DNA of 64,000 nucleotides from Coprinellus micaceus (Eukaryota; Basidiomycota; Agaricomycetes; Agaricales; Psathyrellaceae): contig OX596338.1 of NCBI GenBank assembly GCA_951394405.1, positions 3,162,001-3,226,000 of the forward strand. Reading direction: 5' to 3'. Below, in pieces: positions 25,689-35,904 of the stretch. A model generated the notes under the pieces. The model searched no databases. It saw nothing but the letters and a program-made list of their open reading frames with translations, and was not told the DNA's origin. A program made the translations under genes and the position numbers. Each line of letters begins with the position of its first letter. Positions within the stretch are counted from its first letter, which is position 1.

Positions 25689-27246
25689 CTACGAAGCCTG
25701 AGCCAGACTCGGTTGAACCTGCTGTGTCGCTCCACCGGTGGCAGTCGCGCCCAGGCTCTTCCTGGTGGTTCGGTGCTCCTTTAGCTTGGCTAGGATGCTG
25801 TTGTTAGGAGCAAGACGCCGCGTGGTTGAAAAAGACGGAAATATTTTTCTGGGAGTCCAGGTATCCCAACCGTCAGCAAGTGTTGCATTAGAAGAAAGAC
25901 ATGGTTCCAACTCACTGGTTCCACCAATTCAAGAGAACCTTAACCTCATCCTGTTCCTCAGGATCTTCTAGAACCTCCAGGATAGACGTGTAAAATGTCT
26001 CGGAGTCCGTTTCCCTGTCAGACCGAGAGAATATTGAAGCTGAAGTCAACGCGAAGCGGACCTAGAAGAAGTGCATTCAGCCCCCAACTTAACGTGGACC
26101 AGAACCTTCTTCCTCACCTGGGTCGCGACATAAGCGAGGGAGGCACGCGTGACCTGCGTCATGCCATGTATACGCGCGTTTCCCGAACGCGTCGCCTTAG
26201 GGTCCTCGTCGACGGAGCTCGGGGAAGTGAAAATATGTTTGAATCCCTGCCTCAAGTAAGACGCCTTCCTAAGGGAGAGCGGACACAAAACTCACTAAGA
26301 CCAAGAGGCGACCCCGAAACAACCCTTTCCACGGTTGCACCGCGTCATACTTCTCGTTGTGATAAACGAATATAGGCCAATGGGATCCCGTCACAATGAT
26401 ATTCTTGTCTTTTAGTTGTTGCCTGATACTAGGAGGGTGTTAGCTGATGGCTCTAAATGCAATGCGAGATAACCCCTAAATGACTAACCTCTCGTCGTTC
26501 CAGTCGAGATCAGGTGGGCATAGAAGGAACCCAGTCCTGGGATGGTTGAAACCTCGATTGACCTTCACATTTCTGGATAGCTGGGATTCCAGCGGTGCTC
26601 CCCCTGGCTCCACTAACCACTCTAAAACGGCACCTTTGAGGGTCTTCGTGTCGTCCGATCGCGCACTAGCGGCGCCCTTCTGTAGCTACGTAAAGGTGTT
26701 AAGCGGGGACAAGTCGCGACAGGCAGAAGAAGTATACCATAGTGGCGATAGACATAAGTTCTTCCTCGCTGCATTCCATCAACCTCTCTTCGAGGTTGGG
26801 AACTAGGCGAAGGAGCTGGCGAAAGACCCGGATTTCCCGCCTCTCCCTGACCGGGCGTCAGCTCAAAGGAGGTCCACATATAAAAGGCGAAATGCTCACT
26901 GCTGCGTCTCGGGGGGAGCTTCATCGTCTGTGTTGATACCCGCCAGCAGTAAAGCATGTACGTTTGCGAACGCATACACCGATCGGCCAAAATGACGGCC
27001 ATGGTGAATGAGCGGGTCGGTGTGAAGGTTACTGGTATAAACACAATACCAAGGCTGTCGTCAGCATTTGCGCTCGAGACAAGTCGCTTTTACTCACGGA
27101 CGCTTCCTTGGACCCAGGCTCAAAGCGCTTGGCCGTTTCTGCCCAGCTCCCCCACTCACATCCTCCCCTTCCCCCGGAGGTGCCCCGCTCGAGGTTCCGT
27201 ACCTCGGGCGGCGTTGCTCAGGACTGCTGGCAGCGGGCGACGTCAT
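25689..27246 (-). CDS. DUF6698 protein
   Basis: Exons 27246-27098, 27031-26900, 26846-26738, 26685-26489, 26428-26296, 26246-26118, 26061-25916 and 25848-25689 give 384 residues with no stop or frameshift. Diagnostic stretches are GRHFGRSVYAFANVHALL, MECSEEELMSIATMLQKGA, FKHIFTSPSSVDED, then SGNARIHGMTQVTRASLAY and LLNWWNQKIFP. These are the conserved blocks of DUF6698, a large basidiomycete family with no known role, often present in many copies per genome. The first 50 residues are a low-complexity Pro/Gly/Arg stretch, perhaps a nuclear signal (LGPRKRP). No catalytic motif is apparent. It lies 1.9 kb from the Plavaka transposase on the same strand. Confidence 0.82.
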
Positions 27247-29121
27247 GGTGCGGGGAATTTATGGGATCACAAGGGACGTCGTCCTGTTCAGGTTGCGAAG
27301 GGATCTGAGGGGGGAGTTCGTGAGGGAGATTGAGGTCGGAGGGTACTGCTCGGGCTTATGTATCTCATGTAGCCTCGGCAAACTCGAATATCATCAAGTA
27401 CCGCCTATCAATAAAGTGCGACGATCATCAGCATACATATCATCAGGTTGGGAACTTGGGGAGGCGCCTAGGCCACATCACTTCCACCGCGATGATCACT
27501 ACCTCCCGCTGGCATCAGTTGGGCTTTAGAGTAGTGCCCCGGCCGCTCGACTCCTCTGAGGTCAGACTCAAACTCGGCGGTGTCAGCTTCCCCAAGGCTC
27601 AGACTCCGTTTTCGCTGAGGAGGACCATTGGGAAATAGGTTGAATGACTGCGAGGGGGGGCGGCATTCTCGACGTACTACCACTCCACTCGAATGTGTCA
27701 TTATTCAGAGTCTGTAGTCATTGAGGAGAATATCATCCGGTCGAACAAAAATGAGGCATCGGAGGCCGCCAGTGGGACTCTAACTCATACCCCAAGAGAT
27801 GTCATAGGCAAGCCCTCAGGGATATCGCCAACAGCGTAGAGAAGCCTTGCGCTTAATATGATGGCCCCTTCTGTGAAGTGCGAGCCGTGGTCAGGGACTC
27901 TGGACTTGGATGGGTTCGGGGAGATTCGTACCTGCGGGCTGGCCCGACACACTGCACCATCGATTCTTAACCTTGCGACGACCATCGTTGCGGGACGTTG
28001 ACGTGATGCTAGACAACGGTCATCACAAATTCTCCTTGCCAGGGGACATGTACCGATACAGCGGCCATAAGATGAGTAAGACTCACATCCAACGCGATGG
28101 TGTAGATAATAAGACTTCGAGCTCGATGAGCTGGCGTCGTGCCCTGCGATGAGTGAGAGGATTGTTGCGAAGTTGCTTGAGATACCGATGGTTGCGTTCT
28201 GCCTGGTGATAAGAGCAGGTGAACCAGCGGGTAGTGGGCAGGGGTATGCGTCGGTCGACTTACCGGTTCAGAGTGTTTAGTAGTAGAGGGATGAAGGGTT
28301 TGAAGGTCATCGCTCCATGTGGTGGCGAGTCGGTCCTCGAAGCGGAACTCCGAGGGGAGGAATAGGCCTCCCGAAGTGAGTAGCATGGGTCGAACGGGGA
28401 CTGGGTAGGACGAGTCTTGTACGGCGTGAGGAAGGGATGTGGGGGAATGAGAAGCGGGGGTCATCAGTTGACCAACCCCCTCTGATTTGATTCCTGGAAA
28501 CCTACCTATAAACCCCCAGCAATCGAGAATCAGATGTAGAAGAAGGCTGGGTGACATCGCCAGGAGAGCCATGTGCCATCGACCGTATTGAGTCACTGAA
28601 CGACTCATCGGGCCTGCGAGGAATCCCTAACGTTTAGTTGAGAATTTATTTTACATTGCACGCCCGAACACGCACCAGCATTGACATGTTCGCAGACAAA
28701 GAGCTGCTGGAACGGATGCATCTTGAATTGCGATTGTTGAACCCCTGCCCGATGTCCCAAGTCTGCAATTAGTTTCCGTCGCTTGTACCCTGGTCGGCTC
28801 TCGCGATAAGTTAGGAACGTACGGAAGAAAGGACGTACTCTCGAGTGCGGCTTTATACGCCACATGAGCCAACCATATTTGGTAGCCCATAGCGTCGGCG
28901 AAATAGGCGAGGCGCCTAGATTCGGGTAAACTTGTAGCGGTCGAACCTCGGAGGGTGCGTTTGGAATGTCCGTGTGTAATCGACTAGTAGGAACAATGTA
29001 ATGAGATAACGATATGCGTCGTACCAAAGCAGATGCACAGAGCGAAGGGACTACAGGCTATTGAAACACCGTCGTGCCTAGCGCGACTGGAGAGTCCGCA
29101 CCCGTTGAAGGGTCTGCCACG
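27247..29121. other. Interval DUF6698 to transposase, unresolved coding-like fragments
   Basis: Minus-strand frames at 28009-28608 and 28605-29027 are long and have splice-like signals (for example a GTAAGT donor near 28264 after HSTTKHSEP-like sequence), yet I could not build a continuous product. The 3' end of the transposon should lie here, but I could not identify a terminal inverted repeat by eye. Confidence 0.4.
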
Positions 29122-32100
29122 CTACCGATAGATGTCCGAGCCACCCTCGTCACTGGGTTCAGGCTCCTGGACGTCAGCGGCCCCCGCATCGTCCGAAACG
29201 GAAGCCGCATCGTCAGCGAGATATATGTCACTACCCTGGGGACGGTCATACCCAGAGTCCTCAGAGTTTGTGACAGAATTCCCGTCCCGGAATTGGGGAC
29301 TGCTGATATCCATAGGCACTGGCCCGGCATTCGTTTCCGGAGATGTTGTCGCCACGTCCATTCCGTCCTGGGGGCCAGGATGAACAACTTGGCATGGACC
29401 CGATTTCGTCTTAAGGTCACCATCTCCTTGTTCGGTGCCAGCACCATGAGAGTATGCATGGCCCACTGCCAATCCCCAATGGAACCTCATCATCATATCG
29501 CGATCCACAAACCTAGCCCCTTCAACGTGAATACTGAGGAAGGTGGATCAGCAAAGGAAGCGACTCACGGGTTGACATAGTACTCTTTCCAATCCTGCAC
29601 GTCCTTTGCACATCTCGAATAGATTCTGTCGGATGGCGTGTTCTCGTCGTATCGCATTTTCTCCGAGAATCGGGGGATAATGTGCACTGCTCGAATCACG
29701 TCCGCTGGGTCGATGAAGTCACAGGCTTCGGGATCAGACAGACGCCGAAGGGTCACCCGTTCCATCCTTTTTGAAGACCAAAGTGTCGATTCTGAGAACT
29801 GAGCGTCGACCGGGTCGAACCAACGCACCCAGAGAAGATCAAACCGACGCGGGCGGTGGTCTATCATCCCTGGTCCCCCATATATAGCATTGACATGTAG
29901 GATGGCGAGAATGCGACCGTACACGAAGCGACCACTGTTAGCCGCGTCGTCGGGCTCGCTCTGCTCCGGATCCTCTGGTGGCGACGCGGCCGCGGCGGGG
30001 GCACGGAAGCACATCACATCTCGGCGAGAGGTAGACGGATTGAGAGTGTCCTGAGCCCGTCGGCAGTCGTACGTTGTGTAGTTGATTTGGAGGATGCTGT
30101 GGCGATAGAAGCGATCGGAATGGATATATATGCCGTTAGAGTGAGCTGTAGAGAAGACGCCAGTGGTGTTCAGGTCCTTCAAGATGGGAAGGGCGACCTG
30201 GTAATCTTCGGGGAACCGGCGAGCCTCTAGAAGAAGGCGCTCAACAATGCGAGGGAGGAGATGTCGCCTTAATTTCGGATAGAAATTCTAGAACGAGAGC
30301 TGGGTCAGCGCTCTATCGAAGCCGAACCTTTCGAACCTAGCCTCTGGGAGAAACCAAGCAACTTGGACCAGAAAGGGTGACAAAGATTAAACCGACCTTA
30401 ACTGCGGGGTCGTTTGCGTTTATCCGCAGAAAATGCGACAAGGGGACTGGGTTGTTCTGAGACTTGCCGATGAAGTAGGAAGCGGCGTCCCTTTCAAGAC
30501 CAGGTGAACCCTCATCGGGGGCTGGGGAAAGTTGTCTTCGGAGCTTCTGAATGCGAGCTTGTCGTGTTTGTATGCGAGAAAGTTGTAACGGAGTCTGCTT
30601 CTTGTTGGTACGTCGGTAGCGTGCTTTGGGAAAGCGATGGAACCGTTCGGACTATGAGAAATGTAAGAACATCGCCGCCAGTGTTGAGCGATCTGGAAAA
30701 ACAAACTCACCAACTGTGTGGAATAGGAATCTGTCGTTCCGAACCGCCTAATGTACGTGGAAACATCGCCAAGAGCGTGAAATTTGGATGTGTTGAGACT
30801 CCAGGTCTTGACTCTACGGGTATCTGGGTTGGCCCAACCAAAGATAGTTAGCGCTCGACTCATGGAGTCAAGGATGATGATCTACGAGGGAGTTGGGGGC
30901 TCTTACCGTCTTCCACACTTGGCATTTGTGTTACTTAGGTGCGAAAGGACAAATGAGCGTCGAGTCATCGCTTACTCGGAGCGATATGCAGCGTACCATG
31001 ATGAGGTACTTGTGTCGCAGCGGCCTCAGCCAATCCAACTTCCAAGCTTGGGGTCATTCCGGATGCCTCCAGGGCAGCGACGTCGGCAGGGCTGTAATCC
31101 TTTTCCTTCTCGAGCAGGAGGACGCCGTCCGCTGTTCGGATCGCTTGATAGCGGTGGGGCGTGAGCAAAGATAACACAACCAAATTAATATTGGAATACG
31201 CAACCTGAAGTTGAGGACATTTCAGCTTGATTTTGAACTGCGTCGTCGGTTGTAGTGGGGTCGTTTTCAATGGGTATCGTTTGTTTCGCCTTCGCCTTCC
31301 GAGCTGGGGGCTTCCTTGATGTTGTCGCCTTGGCAGGCCGACCTCGAGCCTTCTTGGGCGGTGCTCGTTTCTTCCCTTTGGATGTGGAAGAGCTCAAGTT
31401 GACGTCGGCAGGTGGGGCTGGGCTGGGCGCCTTGTCGGCGCTCGTCGCAACCTTGGGGCCAACAGCCTTGCTCTTCTTGCGAGCCTCGCTCCTTTTTCGA
31501 GATTGATATTCTCTCTTGAGTTCGCGAGTCTCGAAAGCGCTACAAGTTTGGTCGACAAATAGTCGAGACTCGACGCCAAGCATGACTGTCCACTCGTCGA
31601 GCAAAGACAAAGTGTCGTCGGTGTGAAGTTTCAACTTCGCTAAGGAGTGCCAGTGAGCAAATATGAATAATAGGTCTTGAACTCGACGTTCATGCTCGGC
31701 TGGTAGTATTAGTCCTTCAAACGCGGCCATGGCACACTGCAGTCCAATCGGCGAAACATATAACGTCAGAGTGATCGCGACTTCAATGTTAAACTTTGTA
31801 AGGAAGCTAGCATACCTGCAGGATATCTTCGTAATCCCTAGCAGCAAGCTGCTTCATTTCACTGACATTGCTTCTGAACCGTCGAATCGTATCCCTCCCA
31901 AAGGTTGGAACTTGGCGGAATCTGAGGATCAGATGAGCCTTCTCAAGGTAGTGCCAGCACACTGAGGAGCCACGAACCTTCCGTTGAGGACGTTGAGGGA
32001 GGACTTGTCGATTGTTTCCAAAAGTCGGAGGAGTTGGATGAACAGGGACTTCCAAACACCGATTTCCACTTCATGCAAGATGTCAACAGCTATCAGGCTG

Positions 32101-34521
32101 TATACATCAAGGCCATGGGAGGACAGTCTCTCGGAAAAAGCGTTCTGTACGATGAGAGTACGATGGTCAGCAAGGGTTTGTGTACGGCGCCAACTCCATC
32201 ACTTGGAGACCGTTCAGGTTCCGGTGAGGACACTCTTCAACTACTCACAGATGCAGGCACAAGCGACGTCGGCTTTAACAATTTCTCCACTTCGCCTGTA
32301 TTGACATTGTAATTTTTTCGGTAGATAATGCGTCGCGCATCATCGATCTTCTTCTTCCGGTCGGCGTCGTCCTTCCGGCATTGCTCCTTTCGCATCGCCA
32401 GATCTGACGGGGTGGCCAAGTTATAGATATCAGTGAGTGGAACTAGGCATCTAGGGCAGGGATGGTCGCCCATGTTTCTGATGCCCACCACTGTGATCCT
32501 ATCGTAAGTGTCGTGAGTGGGTTGTCATCCCTGTGAGAATGGCGTAGTCTATCAGACTTACCGTTCGGGGTAGTCCGCCGAGTAGGTGAGGATCCGAGGG
32601 TAGAATCGTCGCCTCTCTCCGTCGAAACAGTCTACGACTATACCCTCGTTGTGAGCCTCGACGAATTCATCATCAAGCAAGACTCTCCACTGTGCATGGA
32701 ACAGCTCTCGGTTAAGGTGGGTCGCTAGTGGGTTGTTGACGTTCTTCTTGCCTGAGAGACCTAGATACCAATCTTGGAACTTGTCAGGGAGCTGGAAAGT
32801 TGTTGAGCGTGCTGCTGCGACTATTTGCGTGAGTTCCGGAAGCGACGACTGACCGATTGAAAGTAGGCGACTTCCTCGAAAAGCTTCAGGGAAGACTTGC
32901 CGCGTCGATGTTTAGACTCATTTCCAAACATCATGTAGACTGGCCATATTTTGCTGGTTCCAAAAGACGCCAGCATCGTTTCATCTGATGCGAACATCAA
33001 GGCGACAATATAGCGAGGCAGTGAGCTCTCCTTGGGCTCTGGGGGTAGGCTCTGTTTCCCAAATTTATCAGCAGTGCATCACAACCCAGATTTTCCGAAA
33101 CACATCTCACCTGCACTTCCTTGTAGGCGTCGAGGAACGCCGAGGAGTTGTACAATTCACCATAGACTCGAATATCAGGGCCATCCGAGCCGTCGCCTTT
33201 GGGTCGCCATCTTAGTTCCGAAGGCACGACATGGAAGTAGTCCCCTCGGGTCATGTCCTTCAGCCGTTCCTTGATAATGGGGACAAGGGGCCGGTAACGA
33301 AAGTTCGGAATTTCATAACCATGTACGCCCGGAATCGAGGAGGTTCTGTTGAATGGGACCTGCAGCTCGATGGCGGTCGTCTGCCAGGACGTCCCATCGT
33401 CGACCCACTCGAACCCGCCCGCGGCCTCGTCAAATTCTGATGCAGCCAGAGAATCGTTTATTCTGTCCCAATTGGCGTCCCGGATGTCCTTGGCACTGAA
33501 ATCGTCGCTTGTAATAATGTCGAGGAGCTTCCGGAATGACTCTCGCCCTTTCTCCTGACTATCATCCCAGTACCACTCTCCAAGGCGAAATGAGTTCCAA
33601 TTGGGGAAGGGGAAAAGCGGGTTAGTCTTGGGGCCTTCTACTGATTCGGGTCCATGGCTATCACCCTCGTCTTCATCTTCCCTCAAGTCTTCACTCGTAG
33701 TGTACGAGTCGGGGTCATGGGGCCGCTTCTCTAGCGTCCAGAACTTTTTGTAAAGGCCAAACCGATTCGATGGGGTGGTCCTCCAGGAACGATGGTCGAG
33801 AATCGTTCTCCGAAGTACCTCGCAGGGTGACACCTCTTTCTCCGCAATCGGGGCGTCTCCCTCTACACCAGTGCTGTCAATGTCGTCCTCCGGTAGAGTT
33901 GATGGGATGTCGAACGGGATGGTTGACGTCGCCGTGAAGTCTTTGTACCGTTGAACGGGCTGATAGGCGCGATGCCCGCGTCCATATTCCACAAGAGCTG
34001 GGTCAATGTCCATTGCTTCTTGATTGACCTGGGGCTCCATTTCTCCGTTTCCGTTCGGCGGGTGATCCTGAGACGCGCCGACGCCAGGAGCGGGTTTGAT
34101 CGCGCCCTATTAAGACATGAGGTGGCACATACTATACACTATGATGCACTGGGCTGACCTCTTGCAATTGGAGAACATTGGGGGTGTGTTGGTTCGGCGA
34201 TTCGCTGGGTGTGGGGTTGAGCGAAGCCATATCGGTTTCTGGCTGTCTAGTTTGGGAGGGCCCCGCAACTGTACCACGGTCGATATCAAGGTCATCGTCA
34301 TTATAGCGTGAAGTTAGACCCTGGAGCCTCCCCTTCCCTTTCTGCGATTGTCGTGATTGATAGCGCGCCTTGGCCCCCTCTAACACTGCACCGACGCCGC
34401 GCTTATACTGCTTGCAGCTCCTAATATGATTTGAATAACTGTTCAGCTGGAAGAACAGCTTTCCGCAGACACATTTGCGAGACCACCCCGGTGGTCCTTG
34501 ATATACCGACTCGTCATCCAT
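29122..34521 (-). mobile_element. Plavaka-type DNA transposon, transposase gene apparently intact
   Basis: Exons 34521-34159, 34106-33111, 33051-32854, 32791-32562, 32498-32249, 32144-31978, 31921-31816, 31736-31205, 31143-30997, 30933-30907, 30823-30711, 30651-30397, 30287-29569 and 29512-29122 give 1497 residues with all phases closing and no internal stop. An N-terminal Cys/His finger (CVCGKLFFQLNSYSNHIRSC) is followed by the Plavaka core: FGNESKHRRGK, THLNRELFHAQW, MGDHPCPRCLVPLTDIY, TFGRDTIRRFRSN, HALGDVSTYIRRFGTTDSYS, INYTTYDCRRAQDTLNPSTS and FVDRDMMMRFHWGLAVGHAY. These order and match the Plavaka transposases of Agaricomycetes, which cut and paste DNA. The tail is acidic and Ser/Asp rich. 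Exon 10 is only 27 nt. Terminal inverted repeats and target duplications were not found by eye. Confidence 0.85.
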
Positions 34522-34977
34522 CGGGTAAAGCGAGGAAACAGAGGATGCTTGGAGTGGAGGGTGGGCGAGATGAGGATGTCGGAAGAAAACGTATGGGGAA
34601 TGGGAAGGTGGAACGAGGGGGCAGTTCAGTGTCTGCCAGATGTGTTGAGATCCAGGCTCCCAAGTATTGATACATCCGACACATCCGACAAACCTCCGTC
34701 GCGCAAACATCTTCGTTCCGAGGAGGGAGGGCATGTCCAGACTGGCCACTACACCGGTAAGTCGATAAATGGCACGAAGAGAAGGGAAGACTGGGCGTCG
34801 TGCGAATGGTACAATCGGCGATGCAGTAAGACAAGTGGCACAATAGGGGACAGTAGGTCAGGAGTCGTCACGGACCCCTCACGAATTGAGACTCGAATAG
34901 CACTGCCGAGACCATTAGAAAGGGGTTAGTACGAGTGCTTATAAGACTAAACCGAGTGCCCACCTTGAGAGTTTCAT
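34522..34977. other. Leader of the transposase gene
   Basis: About 450 bp between the transposase start and the minisatellite. It should contain the transposase promoter and possibly the 5' element end. The open frames here are upstream extensions or shadows, and no terminal repeat was recognised. Confidence 0.4.
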
Positions 34978-35585
34978 CCCATCCGGTCTATGCGCTGAGT
35001 GGTATCCCGCGAGGAATCGTGGATGGTCTGGTCCCTCCAGACGCGCATGCATCCCTCCTAAGCGCCGAGTGCCTCTGCGTTCTCCTCCCACCAATCTTCC
35101 CATCCGGTCTATGCGCTGAGTGGTATCCCGCAAGGAATCGCGGATGGTCTGGTCCCTCCAGACGCGCACGCATCCCGCCTAAGCGCCGAGTGCCTCTGCG
35201 TCCTCCTCCCCACCCAACCCTCCCATCCGGTCTATGCGCTGAGTGGTATCCCGCGAGGAATCGCGGATGGTCTGGTCCCTCCAGACGCGCATGCATCCCT
35301 CCTAAGCGCCGAGTGCCTCTGCGTTCTCCTCCCACCAATCTTCCCATCCGGTCTATGCGCTGAGTGGTATCCCGCAAGGAATCGCGGATGGTCTGGTCCC
35401 TCCAGACGCGCATGCATCCCTCCTAAGCGCCGAGTGCCTCTGCGTTCTCCTCCCACCAATCTTCCCATCCGGTCTATGTGCTGAGTGGTATCCTGCGAGC
35501 AATCGCGGATGGTCTGGTCCTTCCAGACGCACACGCATCCCGCCTAAGCGTCGAGTGCCTCTGTGTCCTCCTCCCCGCCCAGTTT
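34978..35585. repeat. Five-unit 121-123 bp minisatellite
   Basis: Units begin at 34978, 35099, 35222, 35343 and 35464, each starting cccatccggtctatg and ending in a C/T-rich run. Spacings are 121, 123, 121 and 121 bp, and the fifth unit decays after about 35575. Each unit carries the hairpin GTCTGG-TCCCT-CCAGAC; the fifth changes the loop but keeps the stem. Units 1, 3 and 4 share gcatgcatccctcc, while units 2 and 5 have gcacgcatcccgcc or acacgcatcccgcc. Open frames across the array on both strands are products of the repetition. Confidence 0.93.
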
Positions 35586-35904
35586 TCCAACCAGCCTACT
35601 CTCTAAGCGTTGACTCAATGGTTCTTCGTTCAATAGGTTTACGGAAGGGTTTAGCTTGTAGTATGGACTCGGATGTGTAATATGTCGTACTGCTACTCTC
35701 TGTAACTTCTCCAACCCCTGTTTAAAGGACAACAATCTTGATCCACGTCCACTTATGCAAAACTAGAAACTTGGTGGTGATAAAGACAGCGACCCCAGGT
35801 GCGAATAGTACGACGACTACAGAGGACAAGATCATGGTGGTTAAAGCGTTGAAGTATACATATCGTTGACTCGTCTACACACTGCATATGAGAGGAACAG
35901 ACGG
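35586..35904. other. Interval minisatellite to 901-residue gene
   Basis: About 320 bp with no supported gene. It holds the 3' flank of the gene ending at 35905. A short minus-strand frame at 35544-35735 partly overlaps the array and is not supported. Confidence 0.5.

Noticed and set aside
29122..34521. KDZ (Kyakuja-Dileera-Zisupton) transposase
   Set aside because: I considered it because fungal TET/JBP genes are linked with KDZ elements. The blocks seen here (CPRCLVPL, TFGRDTIRRF, FVDRDMMMRFHWGLGVGH-like end) instead match Plavaka-type transposases.
34935..35538. Open frames with repeated ARLEGPDHPRFLAGYHSA or LSGIPRGIVDGLVPPDA on both strands
   Set aside because: They are created by the 121-123 bp minisatellite. 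The units differ in length by 2 bp, so frames shift between them, and there is no start, splice or flanking coding context.
34978..35585. Possible CRISPR array
   Set aside because: The host is a eukaryote. The units are contiguous 121-123 bp repeats with no variable spacers, and no cas genes are present.
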